Positions 49,228-57,366 of a stretch of DNA of 64,000 bases are shown one piece after another. Numbering within the stretch: position 1 is the stretch's first letter; every line of letters starts with the position of its first letter. Origin of the DNA: Wohlfahrtiimonas chitiniclastica DSM 18708 (lineage in GTDB: Bacteria > Pseudomonadota > Gammaproteobacteria > Cardiobacteriales > Wohlfahrtiimonadaceae); NCBI RefSeq assembly GCF_000375345.1, contig NZ_AQXD01000005.1, positions 1 to 64,000 on the forward strand. The letters are read 5' to 3'. The notes under the pieces are model-generated. The model worked only from the letters and a program-made list of their open reading frames with translations. It searched no databases and was not told the DNA's origin. The position numbers and the translations under genes are program-made.

Positions 49228-49950
49228 TTAACGCAGCCTAAATTCAATGGGTTGATCAAAATGGCTCGACACCGCTTTGCCGCCTTTGATGGCAGGTTTG
49301 ACCTTTAAATCTGTAATGGCATCGAGCGCACAGCGATCTAAACGGGAAAAACCGGAGGATTGCACCACTTGTTTGTTCACAAGCTCTCCTTTTTCATTGA
49401 CTAAAATACGCACGATCACGCGGCCTTGCTCGCCGCGGCGCCGAGAAATTAAGGGATAGCAGCGGTTAATGTTGCGATCAATACTGGCATGACTGTTGCC
49501 ATTGATAAAGCCCGCAGGACCATCTTGTAAGCTTTGCCCGCTGCCATGAGAAGGTGTTTTGATGGGATTGCTTGTTGCGTTACTTTTTTGATGAATAGCA
49601 GGCTTTGAGGGCGATTTGGGCGATGGCGTGGGTGGCGAATTTTGTGGGGTGGGTTTGACGATTTTCGGCGGTGCAATGATGGGCGGCGCTTCTGGCTCGA
49701 TGGCAAGGAGGGCAGCATGATCGATGGCTTTTGGGAAAAACCAATCACTGTCAATCGTCATGATGATGTAACGCTCAGCACTCGTTTGAGTGCTTGAGCT
49801 TTGAGGTTCAGATGAATGGATGGCCTGTGCCATTGTAGAATGATCTTGCTGTAATTGATGATTTTCATGCTGAAAAAAAAGTGCCGCAATGGCAGCATGT
49901 AAACCGATCACCACAATCGGCGCGATCCAGACAATCGAGCGTTCAATCAT
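49228..49950 (-). CDS. TonB-family energy-transducing protein
   Basis: A 240-residue protein with an N-terminal membrane anchor (VWIAPIVVIGLHAAIAALFF), a Pro/Lys-rich spacer (PKIVKPTPQNSPPTPSPKSP), and a C-terminal TonB domain (YPLISRRRGEQGRVIVRILVNEKGELVNKQVVQSSGFSRLD). Spanning the periplasm, it would power the BtuB-like receptor in the same run. ExbB and ExbD are not in the window. It overlaps the next upstream gene by 8 bp. Confidence 0.9.
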   Translation of the reverse strand: MIERSIVWIAPIVVIGLHAAIAALFFQHENHQLQQDHSTMAQAIHSSEPQSSSTQTSAERYIIMTIDSDWFFPKAIDHAALLAIEPEAPPIIAPPKIVKPTPQNSPPTPSPKSPSKPAIHQKSNATSNPIKTPSHGSGQSLQDGPAGFINGNSHASIDRNINRCYPLISRRRGEQGRVIVRILVNEKGELVNKQVVQSSGFSRLDRCALDAITDLKVKPAIKGGKAVSSHFDQPIEFRLR

Positions 49951-50464
49951 GGTGCCTTGGCAGAATCAGTAAAAGCAACACGGTGAGCGTAAGAAAGATC
50001 AGGGCTGCATAGCTTGGATAGGTCAATGTGTCGATGTGGTGGGGCAAAGTTGCGAGCGCGGCATCAATGTCTTTGGCAGAAAAATTCTTAGCAAAGCGGC
50101 GCATGGCAAATAAGCCTTGATCAAGCGGCACATTGAGGGCTTGCCAAAATTGAATCCCATAAATGGTGAGATACGTTAAGCTCGACAATAGCAACAGGGG
50201 CGGCAAGGCAATGACAGCGCGCAGCTTAAACGAGTAGGGCAGCGCCCGAATGCGTAAGCCCACAATCCCATAAAAACCCATCACAATGCTGATCACAATT
50301 AAAAGTGGCCAAATGCGATGATGGTAGAGGCTCAAAGCACTGTAAAACACATTAAATTGTGTGTGAAATTTGAGCCCTAATGTTTGCATTAAAATCAGCA
50401 GCGCCAATCCTGCCCACAGCACAAGGCCAGCGAGTGCGATGAAAGTTTGTCGGCGCGTGATCAT
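49943..50464 (-). CDS. Four-TM membrane protein of unknown function
   Basis: A 173-residue protein with four hydrophobic segments (FIALAGLVLWAGLALLILMQ, IWPLLIVISIVMGFYGIVGL, AVIALPPLLLLSSLTYLTIY, ALIFLTLTVLLLLIL) and a soluble loop of about 40 residues with FAKNFSAKDIDAALATLPHHIDTL. ATG 50464 is chosen, just past the pyrC stop; the longer frame reads back into pyrC. Sandwiched between pyrC and tonB in the same operon, it might help this TonB system, but I know no such family. Confidence 0.68.
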   Translation of the reverse strand: MITRRQTFIALAGLVLWAGLALLILMQTLGLKFHTQFNVFYSALSLYHHRIWPLLIVISIVMGFYGIVGLRIRALPYSFKLRAVIALPPLLLLSSLTYLTIYGIQFWQALNVPLDQGLFAMRRFAKNFSAKDIDAALATLPHHIDTLTYPSYAALIFLTLTVLLLLILPRHHD

Positions 50465-50465
50465 C

Positions 50466-51503
50466 TTATTTAACCTGCCATTTAAGGGTTTGCTTAGCAC
50501 CGAGCGGAATGAGGCGATCATTCTCTAAATAAGGATAAGATTCCGGTGGCGTCCAATCTTCGCGCACTAAAGTGATGGTGTCAGTATTGCGCGGCAAACC
50601 ATAGAAATCTGCACCATAGTGACTAGCAAAGGCTTCGAGTTTATCCAGTGCATTCATCATTTCAAAGGCTTCGGCGTAGTGAGACATTGCCGTGAGTGCG
50701 GAATAGCAACCGGCGCAGCCGCAGCAGCTCTCTTTGGCACTTTGAGCATGCGGCGCGCTGTCCGTGCCTAAGAAGAATTTAGGATTGCCACTGGTGGCCG
50801 CTTTGATCAGCGCTTGGCGATGGGTTTCGCGCTTTAAAATGGGCAAACAATAAAGATGCGGTTTGATGCCGCCAGAAAGCAGTGTATTGCGGTTAAATAG
50901 CAAATGCTGTGGTGTTAAGGTTGCGGCGATGTTGGCATTGGTGCTTTCTACAAATTCTACAGCATCTTTTGTGGTGATGTGTTCCATCACAATGCGTAAA
51001 TCAGGAATGGCAGCATGCAATGGCTTGAGTTCTTGCTCAATGAAGATGGCTTCACGGTCAAAAATGTCAATATTTGGGTCGCTTGCTTCGCCATGCACTA
51101 AAAGGGGTAAACCCACTTTGGCCATGGTTTCAAAGACAGGATATAAGTTGCTTAAGGTAGAGACGCCCGCACTTGAATTGGTGGTGACGCCCGCAGGATA
51201 TAATTTAATGGCATGGACAATGCCTGAAGCCTTGGCGGCTTCCACAATGCTTGGCGTGGTTTCAGGCGTTAAATATAGCGTCATCAAAGGTTCAAAAGGA
51301 ACGCCGTCGGGCACATTGGCTAAAATGCGGTCGCGGTATGCTTTGGCATCGTCCGCAGTTTTAATGGGTGGATTGGTGTTCGGCATCACCACAACGCGTC
51401 GAAAGCTTTGAGCCGCATGCGCAACGGTTGTTTTCAGTGCATCATGATCACGCAGATGAATGTGCCAGTCATCAGGAAATGTAATAGTGAGTTGATTTGT
51501 CAT
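50466..51503 (-). CDS. pyrC: Dihydroorotase
   Basis: A 345-residue class II (E. coli type) dihydroorotase of pyrimidine synthesis. DDWHIHLRDHDALK has the zinc HxH motif; MPNTNPP, KLYPAGVTTNS with the carboxylated Lys, LVHGE, MEHITTKDAVEF, TLTPQHLLFNRN and LGTDSAPHA with the catalytic Asp are present. It is the first gene of a run with the TonB uptake genes, an unusual association. A small palindrome with divergent promoter-like features is upstream. Confidence 0.95.
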   Translation of the reverse strand: MTNQLTITFPDDWHIHLRDHDALKTTVAHAAQSFRRVVVMPNTNPPIKTADDAKAYRDRILANVPDGVPFEPLMTLYLTPETTPSIVEAAKASGIVHAIKLYPAGVTTNSSAGVSTLSNLYPVFETMAKVGLPLLVHGEASDPNIDIFDREAIFIEQELKPLHAAIPDLRIVMEHITTKDAVEFVESTNANIAATLTPQHLLFNRNTLLSGGIKPHLYCLPILKRETHRQALIKAATSGNPKFFLGTDSAPHAQSAKESCCGCAGCYSALTAMSHYAEAFEMMNALDKLEAFASHYGADFYGLPRNTDTITLVREDWTPPESYPYLENDRLIPLGAKQTLKWQVK

Positions 51504-51567
51504 GAAAAATCCTTCTATTCGGGTGGAAGTCGTAAATTTTGTAAAAGCTTTTTTTAAAAAAGCCTTT

Positions 51568-51583
51568 GCATACTATACTATGC
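51568..51583. promoter_or_regulatory. Short palindrome in the pyrC divergent region
   Basis: GCATA-CTATAC-TATGC is an inverted repeat located between pyrC and the small membrane gene. It overlaps -10-like hexamers on both strands (TATACT and TATAGT types). A shared operator is possible. Confidence 0.35.
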
Positions 51584-51617
51584 CTTCTCTAGGATAGGAA
51601 TGCACATAGGAGGGCAT

Positions 51618-51920
51618 ATGAGAGAGCTCTATATTAATGGCAAACAAGCAAGCCTTTGGCAGAAAATTTTGATCACGTTGGGTTCAATTGGCTTTTTGTT
51701 GTTGATTATTCCTTTAGGCTTGGGTATTTTAGCTGTCGGCGCGGTGCTTGCGGTGATTTTTTATGTCTATTTATACTTCAAAGTCCGCAAGATCAAAAAA
51801 GTGATGCAAGCGGCACAGGCTGCCCAAGCACAACAGGCACAACATATGTATGAAAATATGCGCCCAAAAGCAGAACCAACAAAACGCAACATCATTGATG
51901 GTGAGTATAAAGAGTTGTAA
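51618..51920 (+). CDS. Small membrane protein, function unknown
   Basis: A 100-residue protein with a hydrophobic region at about residues 15-52 that could cross the membrane twice, then an Ala/Gln-rich stretch (AAQAAQAQQAQH) and a conserved-looking C-terminal tail ending NIIDGEYKEL. ATG 51618 has AGGAGGG; the frame opens 18 bases earlier. Not recognised. It may be cotranscribed with dksA, about 100 bp on. Confidence 0.7.
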   Translation: MRELYINGKQASLWQKILITLGSIGFLLLIIPLGLGILAVGAVLAVIFYVYLYFKVRKIKKVMQAAQAAQAQQAQHMYENMRPKAEPTKRNIIDGEYKEL

Positions 51921-52021
51921 TGAGCGTAAAATTGCATCAAAAATGCATTTAAATCTTTTATTTTTTTGAAAATTGTGGTTTGATACGCCACTATTTAAGA
52001 CATATGTATGGAGATATTTAA

Positions 52022-52453
52022 ATGAATAATAATCCAACCGTTTTTAAGAACTTTAAGCCTTACGAATTAGCAGATGGCGAAGAGTACATGAATGATCGCC
52101 AAAAAGAACATTTTCGTCAGATTTTAAATGGTTGGCGTGCTCAATTGATGCAGGAAAGTGAAAAAACTGTGAACAACATGCAACAAGATGGTGCCACAAT
52201 TTTGTCTGATCCCAATGATCGTGCAAGCCAAGAGGAGGAATTCTCTTTAGAATTGCGTACGCGTGACCGTGAAAGAAAATTGCTCGCGAAAATTGAGAAA
52301 ACATTGCACAAATTGTCCATTGATGATTATGGCTATTGTGAAACCTGTGGGATTGAGATTGGAATCAAACGCTTAGAAGCTAGACCAACGGCTGAATTGT
52401 GTATTGATTGCAAAGAAATCGCAGAACAAAAAGAGAAATCTGGTGTGATTTAA
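52022..52453 (+). CDS. dksA: RNA polymerase-binding transcription factor DksA
   Basis: A 143-residue DksA. The coiled-coil part has [25 protein letters not shown], with the acidic tip DPxDRA typical of DksA, and the zinc finger [26 protein letters not shown] has four Cys. With ppGpp it represses rRNA and tRNA promoters. It stands just before a tRNA cluster. Confidence 0.95.
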   Translation: MNNNPTVFKNFKPYELADGEEYMNDRQKEHFRQILNGWRAQLMQESEKTVNNMQQDGATILSDPNDRASQEEEFSLELRTRDRERKLLAKIEKTLHKLSIDDYGYCETCGIEIGIKRLEARPTAELCIDCKEIAEQKEKSGVI

Positions 52454-52482
52454 AAAAAATTTAAAAAATTTTCAAAAAAAAG

Positions 52483-52510
52483 TTGACACCCTGAAAATTT
52501 TTGATATTAT
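52483..52510 (+). promoter_or_regulatory. Promoter of the tRNA cluster
   Basis: TTGACA and TATTAT are 16 bp apart, with an A/T-rich UP-element-like stretch (52450-52480) before it. The first tRNA begins 40 bases after the -10. Confidence 0.82.
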
Positions 52511-52549
52511 GCAACACCTCAGTTAGACGAACTAACTTCAAAACGGAAT

Positions 52550-52625
52550 GTCCCCATCGTCTAGAGGCCTAGGACACTGCCCTTTCACGGCGGCAACCGG
52601 GGTTCGAATCCCCGTGGGGACGCCA
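52550..52625 (+). tRNA. tRNA-Glu (UUC)
   Basis: A 76-nt cloverleaf with acceptor GTCCCC/GGGGAC, T-loop TTCGAAT, encoded CCA and anticodon TTC in the loop CTTTCAC. It is identical to two later copies. Confidence 0.95.
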
Positions 52626-52677
52626 ACTTGATTCATGAGTTGGCTAGGTTTTGAAGTAAACTGCACCAGTTAAATCT

Positions 52678-52753
<76 letters not shown>

Positions 52754-52760
52754 ATACGAT

Positions 52761-52836
52761 GTCCCCATCGTCTAGAGGCCTAGGACACTGCCCTTTCACG
52801 GCGGCAACCGGGGTTCGAATCCCCGTGGGGACGCCA
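52761..52836 (+). tRNA. tRNA-Glu (UUC), copy 2
   Basis: Same 76-nt sequence as the first tRNA-Glu, with CCA encoded. Confidence 0.95.
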
Positions 52837-52889
52837 ACTTTAAGAAGTCTTTAAAGTTGTCGTATTACACATAGCAACTGAAGCAATTC

Positions 52890-52953
52890 AGTTAAAGCTC
52901 TCCTTGGTAGAGTACTCGTTGCTAGCGAGAGATGACTAGACATCTATTAACCA
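52890..52953 (+). pseudogene. tRNA-like remnant (Ser-like anticodon arm)
   Basis: The stretch can form a cloverleaf-like fold: GTTAA/TTAAC ends, D-arm GCTC-TCCTTGGTA-GAGT, an anticodon-like arm CTCG-TTGCTAG-CGAG (loop with T33, GCT and A37) and a 5-bp stem-loop AGATG-ACTAGA-CATCT. CCA is at 52951-52953. The consensus T-loop is missing and the acceptor has only five pairs, so it is not a normal tRNA. It looks like a decayed tRNA left in a cluster between Glu copies. Confidence 0.4.
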
Positions 52954-52959
52954 AAATCT

Positions 52960-53035
52960 GTCCCCATCGTCTAGAGGCCTAGGACACTGCCCTTTCACGG
53001 CGGCAACCGGGGTTCGAATCCCCGTGGGGACGCCA
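52960..53035 (+). tRNA. tRNA-Glu (UUC), copy 3
   Basis: Same 76-nt sequence as the other two tRNA-Glu copies, CCA encoded. Confidence 0.95.
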
Positions 53036-53043
53036 TCTTAAAG

Positions 53044-53072
53044 AAAGCCTGCACATTGTTGCAGGCTTTTTG
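53044..53072 (+). terminator. Terminator of the tRNA cluster
   Basis: AAAGCCTGCA and TGCAGGCTTT form a 10-bp stem with a 6-base loop and a T-run; the following darP gene has its own Shine-Dalgarno. Confidence 0.88.
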
Positions 53073-53089
53073 CTATGAGGAGAATTAAC

Positions 53090-53605
53090 ATGTACGAAGA
53101 AGAATTTGAATACGATGGCCCAAGCAAAAGCCAATTGAAAAGAGAAGCGGAAGCTAAGCAGGATTTTGGTGAATCTTTGATGGCGCTCTCTGAAAGTGAT
53201 TTAGATCTTTTAGATTTACCAGGCACTTTAGTAGAGGCCGTGTTGCTTGCCAAAACCATTCGTCATGGCGGCGGCTTAAAGCGTCAAAAGCAATTGATTG
53301 GTAAACTCATGCGTCAATTAGATGATGAGGATTACGAATTGGTGGTGCGCCGTTTAGATGCCATGCAAGCGGGCAGTGAGCGTCAAAAGGGCATCGAGAA
53401 ATGGGTGGAAAATAAAGTTGAGCGATTATTGAACAATGATCCTGCGGTGCACGATGAGATTGTTGAGCAATTAGGCGAGATTGATTTCCAACACATGCGC
53501 CAATTGGTGAGAAATTCCTTATCCGAGATCAAGAAAGGTGGGAAATCTCGCAGCCGAACATTACTATTTCGCTATTTACGTGATAAATTTGCTCAAAACC
53601 CGTAG
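53090..53605 (+). CDS. darP: Dual-action ribosomal maturation protein DarP (YjgA, DUF615)
   Basis: A 171-residue acidic/basic helical protein. SKSQLKREAEAKQDFGESLMALSESDLDLLDLP and the long RHGGGLKRQKQLIGKLMRQLD segment, followed by SRTLLFRYLRD near the end, are typical of YjgA. It aids 50S subunit assembly. ATG 53090 has AGGAG. Confidence 0.92.
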   Translation: MYEEEFEYDGPSKSQLKREAEAKQDFGESLMALSESDLDLLDLPGTLVEAVLLAKTIRHGGGLKRQKQLIGKLMRQLDDEDYELVVRRLDAMQAGSERQKGIEKWVENKVERLLNNDPAVHDEIVEQLGEIDFQHMRQLVRNSLSEIKKGGKSRSRTLLFRYLRDKFAQNP

Positions 53606-53677
53606 TGAAAGTTTTATTTAACGATATAATAACGCATTACACATGTTTTTCTGCAAATGGGATAATGGAATATAAAA

Positions 53678-54049
53678 ATGGCGGATAATTTTAAGATTAT
53701 GGTGGTCGATGACAGTAGCACTGTGCGTAAAACGGCAGAGTTGATTTTAAGCAAAGAGGGCTTTGAAGTCATCTCTGAAGTCGATGGCTTCAGTGCATTG
53801 TCAGGATTAGAAGAGGCACGTCCTAATTTGATTTTTATGGATGTGATGATGCCGAATCTCGATGGCTATGACACTTGCCAAATCATTAAAGGTTCGCCTT
53901 CTGAGATCTCTAAAACCCCTGTCATTATGCTCACGAGTAAAGATGGTGCATTTGATAAGGCGCGTGGGCAATTAGCGGGCTGTGATGCGTTCATTACAAA
54001 ACCCTTTACCCGTGATGATTTAATTAAAGTGATAGAAAAATATAAATAA
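53678..54049 (+). CDS. PilG/PilH-type single-domain response regulator
   Basis: A 123-residue receiver without output domain. Acidic pocket Asp11-Asp12 (VVDDSS), phosphoacceptor Asp55 (LIFMDVMMPNLDG), Thr86 and Lys108 are all in place, and TPVIMLTSKDGAFDKARGQLAGCDAFITKPF resembles PilG/PilH. It leads a set with a PilJ-like receptor and a ChpA-like Hpt protein. In Pil-Chp systems such regulators are phosphorylated by ChpA and control twitching motility or cAMP. Confidence 0.88.
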   Translation: MADNFKIMVVDDSSTVRKTAELILSKEGFEVISEVDGFSALSGLEEARPNLIFMDVMMPNLDGYDTCQIIKGSPSEISKTPVIMLTSKDGAFDKARGQLAGCDAFITKPFTRDDLIKVIEKYK

Positions 54050-54059
54050 TTAAAGGATC

Positions 54060-55583
54060 ATGACTGTGAGTGAAGTGATGGCGGATGTGAGCGCGGCAAA
54101 GACGATCACCACCACACCATATGAGAAACAGCGCAAGCAATTGACCATTGCATTTTTCATTTGCGGCCTCTTTTTGGTGGGTTTGATTGTGTTTGCTTTT
54201 ATGCGGTTACCAAAATATGAGAGCAACCAAGATGTGGCGCATTTATCCACCGTGTATGATGCCGTACGGGACATTGATCATTATATTGATATCCAAGCCC
54301 AAGGTGGGCACATTGAGGAAGCGTTTTTAAAAGCGCGCATGCAAACCATCTCAGAAAATCTGCAAAAGGTTGAAGGGATTGATGCCAACAATGTGCTGAA
54401 CATTTGGCAAAACTTTCAGCAGCAATTGGCAGAACAAAACAATGCGTTAAACGTTGTCAATAATGCCATTCGCTTAAAGCAGCGGGCGGATGCGGCCAGT
54501 CAATCCTTATATCAAGATTTAAGTGGCGTATCGAGTCAGCTGTCTGATGCGCGCTCCGTGAGTTTAGAAACCATTCGCTACATTGATCAATTGGCCAATG
54601 CGGTGGTGCGTTTACATGCGAATTTAACGCGCGTCATCAATAGCCAAGCGAAAGTGGACATTCAAACCATCTCAGAATTGACAGACAGCTTATCTGTGGT
54701 GCAAAAGGGCTTAAATGTCTTGATGATGGGCTCACCACAAGAGGGCGTACAAAGCATTCGCGGCTCGTTAGAAGAAGAGAGCATTTTAGAGGCGCAATTT
54801 GTGTTCAATCAATTGGCACGCGATGTGTCCAGCCTCATTAAAGATGCCAGAGGCTTAGTGCTCCTCAATCAAATGCGCACCAAATTACAAGATGAAAAAG
54901 ACACCATTCAGCGCCTATTGCAAACCACGATCGACACCGCTTATGAAGGTCAGCAAGCCTACATTCAATCGATGAATCAATATGTGCGTTTAATTTCACT
55001 GATTGTTGCCGGTGGGATTGTGCTCTTTTTCTTGATTTTTGCTTTCTTATTCTTGCGCTTAAATCGTGCGCGCTTATCCATTTTGTTTGAAAAAGATGTG
55101 AAAGATCAGCGCATTGTGCAGGTGATGGCGGTGGTCGATCACTTTGTGACATTGCGTGAGCGCTTGATGACGCAGTTAGATTTAGTCGCTTCATTGAACA
55201 ATGAGAGTGATCGCATTTTAGCGAAAGGGCGCGAGGTGCGAGAGTCTTCACACAGCATCAGCGACATCATCAAAGAGATGCAAAACACTTATGATTATCT
55301 TGAACAAGCCTTTTCCCACGATTTGTCCCTCGTGAAAAAAGGTGGTGATGAGCACTTAGAGACACTACGTTCAACCTTAAAAAAACAGCTCGCGTATTTT
55401 ACGGAGCGTAAAGATAAAATTGCGGATGTCAAACAGACCGCATGGATGATAGAAGCGTTCTTCTCAAGCGTTGTGAGCAATACCAATGATTCTGTGGTGG
55501 CGTATCGCGAAGTGGAACAAGAATTGATGTTGATCATATCTGAGATTGATCAGTTAAATAGAGGATTGAAGGAAGAGGCATGA
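54060..55583 (+). CDS. PilJ-like two-TM receptor without MCP signalling domain
   Basis: A 507-residue membrane protein. TM1 spans about residues 28-48, a helical periplasmic part follows with repeated NxxALN- and SLSVV-type helices as in PilJ, and TM2 is at about 310-333. The cytoplasmic part (334-507) is helical and charged but lacks the conserved MCP hairpin tip, so it should not engage CheW/CheA normally. ATG 54060 has AAAGGA. It starts 10 bp after the regulator and overlaps the next gene by 4 bp. It may be a degenerate or specialised PilJ. Confidence 0.72.
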   Translation: MTVSEVMADVSAAKTITTTPYEKQRKQLTIAFFICGLFLVGLIVFAFMRLPKYESNQDVAHLSTVYDAVRDIDHYIDIQAQGGHIEEAFLKARMQTISENLQKVEGIDANNVLNIWQNFQQQLAEQNNALNVVNNAIRLKQRADAASQSLYQDLSGVSSQLSDARSVSLETIRYIDQLANAVVRLHANLTRVINSQAKVDIQTISELTDSLSVVQKGLNVLMMGSPQEGVQSIRGSLEEESILEAQFVFNQLARDVSSLIKDARGLVLLNQMRTKLQDEKDTIQRLLQTTIDTAYEGQQAYIQSMNQYVRLISLIVAGGIVLFFLIFAFLFLRLNRARLSILFEKDVKDQRIVQVMAVVDHFVTLRERLMTQLDLVASLNNESDRILAKGREVRESSHSISDIIKEMQNTYDYLEQAFSHDLSLVKKGGDEHLETLRSTLKKQLAYFTERKDKIADVKQTAWMIEAFFSSVVSNTNDSVVAYREVEQELMLIISEIDQLNRGLKEEA

Positions 55584-57358
55584 CACAGACCATTGAACTA
55601 ACTGATGCAGACGTTGTGGATGAATTAAAAGTTGCCGCTGAGTTATTGCGTGACACCCTTGAAACATTATTAGAAGATTCTGAGGATGAAGCGGAAGAAA
55701 AAGCCACGATTGCCAGTGCATTAGAAGAGATCGCCGGGATATTTACCGTATTGTCTTGGAATCATGCCGCGCAATACACCACGCAAGCGGGTAAACATGT
55801 GGCAGCATTGTCTGCCTTTGGGGAAGGGGATGCAGAAGATTTTGTGCTCCGTTACTGTTTGTTGTTAGAGCAGAGCATTGATATTTTCACAGACCTTGGG
55901 CGCATGCAAGAAAGTGATGTGGTGGAAGGCTTTGATGCGGGTGCAGAGGCTAATGAAGAGCTCAATTTAACCCTCATTAAAATGCTGCGTACATTGTATC
56001 AAAAGCAATTATTGCAGCTCATTCGCACAAATTCGATGGAAGGCCCTTTGAATGCTTTAAATGCGTTGAGTCGTGACATTTCTGCCTCATTGCCTGAAGT
56101 CAATGGCCGTGATTGGTCGCTTCTGTCTTTTTATTTACAAGCACTGTTGAATCACGAGCGCCCGTTGAGTGTAGAAACGCACCGTTTATTGGCGCAATTA
56201 GATGGACGCTTGGCGCAATTGCTCGATCATCAAGCCATTGAGCCAGATGTGAGTGAAGCGTTATTGTCCACAGTACGCACGCTGACAGAAGGTGAAAACT
56301 TCATTGAAAAGAGTATTTTAGTACAAAATGTCTACAGCATTTCACCAGCGGTTTATAAGCGTTTTGGGCAAGCCTTGAAAGATGATTTGATCAAAATTCA
56401 TGAGCAATTAGAGCGTGTTTATTTAGATCAAGCGCAGCGCATACGCTTAGAAGAATTCATGCCATTTTTGCATAAACTCATTAAAGTACTGGATTTTATG
56501 GGTTTAAAGCGCCTATCTGTATTGACGACAGATTTGGTTAATGCCATGGAGCGCCTCATCGCTGAACCGATGGAAAGCAATGAATTTAACGAGCTTGTGA
56601 GCCAATATTGGGTGCTTGAAAGCTATTTAGCAGACCTTTGGGGCACACGTGAGCAACCGGTGCCATTATCATACAATGAAACGCAAAATTGGGCATACAT
56701 CAATGCAAAACATCGAGCCTTGAAGTTATTTGTGGCACAATATGGTCAATTGCGTGATGCGATTGCGAAAAGTAAAGATGCGGCGAAATTGGCCGAGTTT
56801 CAAAAAGTGCTTTATGATTTGGTCAAAGCCGAAGGCATGCTTTCGATTGTGCACAGTTTAACGCGTTATTTTAACGATGATTTTATGCTCCGTCAGTTGT
56901 CACAAGAGGCGCTCGGTGAAGTGGCACTTGCGGTTGAATACATCAGCAACATGCATTTAGAGAATCGTGAAGTCTCTGCGCAAGTGATTGAAGGGGCAAA
57001 AGGCCATTTACAGCGTCATCAAGCATTGACACGTGCTTTGAACCAATATTCTGATGTGGATGTTGAGATGATCATGGCGTGCAAAGAGGATTTTGATGCT
57101 TTGGTGTCAGAATTCAGTGAGGCCATTGATGTGATGCCGATGGATGCGCGCAATTATGAAGGCCTCATTCGCATTGCACATACTTTACGTGGTAATGCAG
57201 CCTTGATGAAGCTGACAGAGGCTGAACATGCTGCCGCGGCGTTAGAGCGAGCGATGACGCGCAGCAGTGCGAGTGATGCCGCAGCCATCTGTGAATATCG
57301 CTTACAGTTTTTACACATTATTGAGTTGTTCAATCAATTTTTACAGCCATATCAATAG
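55580..57358 (+). CDS. ChpA-like Hpt protein without kinase core
   Basis: A 592-residue helical protein. Near the C-terminus IRIAHTLRGNAALMKL carries a histidine-phosphotransfer motif (His about 534; HTLxGNA). The earlier part resembles the repeated Hpt/pseudo-Hpt helices of ChpA, but there is no CheA dimerisation, HATP or CheW-like domain: the protein ends at about 60 residues after the Hpt. It can receive or pass phosphate but not make it. It is coupled to the PilJ-like gene by ATGA and lies 8 bp before mlaF. A distant kinase would be needed. Confidence 0.72.
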   Translation: MTQTIELTDADVVDELKVAAELLRDTLETLLEDSEDEAEEKATIASALEEIAGIFTVLSWNHAAQYTTQAGKHVAALSAFGEGDAEDFVLRYCLLLEQSIDIFTDLGRMQESDVVEGFDAGAEANEELNLTLIKMLRTLYQKQLLQLIRTNSMEGPLNALNALSRDISASLPEVNGRDWSLLSFYLQALLNHERPLSVETHRLLAQLDGRLAQLLDHQAIEPDVSEALLSTVRTLTEGENFIEKSILVQNVYSISPAVYKRFGQALKDDLIKIHEQLERVYLDQAQRIRLEEFMPFLHKLIKVLDFMGLKRLSVLTTDLVNAMERLIAEPMESNEFNELVSQYWVLESYLADLWGTREQPVPLSYNETQNWAYINAKHRALKLFVAQYGQLRDAIAKSKDAAKLAEFQKVLYDLVKAEGMLSIVHSLTRYFNDDFMLRQLSQEALGEVALAVEYISNMHLENREVSAQVIEGAKGHLQRHQALTRALNQYSDVDVEMIMACKEDFDALVSEFSEAIDVMPMDARNYEGLIRIAHTLRGNAALMKLTEAEHAAAALERAMTRSSASDAAAICEYRLQFLHIIELFNQFLQPYQ

Positions 57359-57366
57359 GAGTTGCC

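Noticed and set aside
50863-51411. A 182-codon frame antisense to pyrC
   Set aside because: Shadow of a conserved dihydroorotase gene; no start signal and no known motif.
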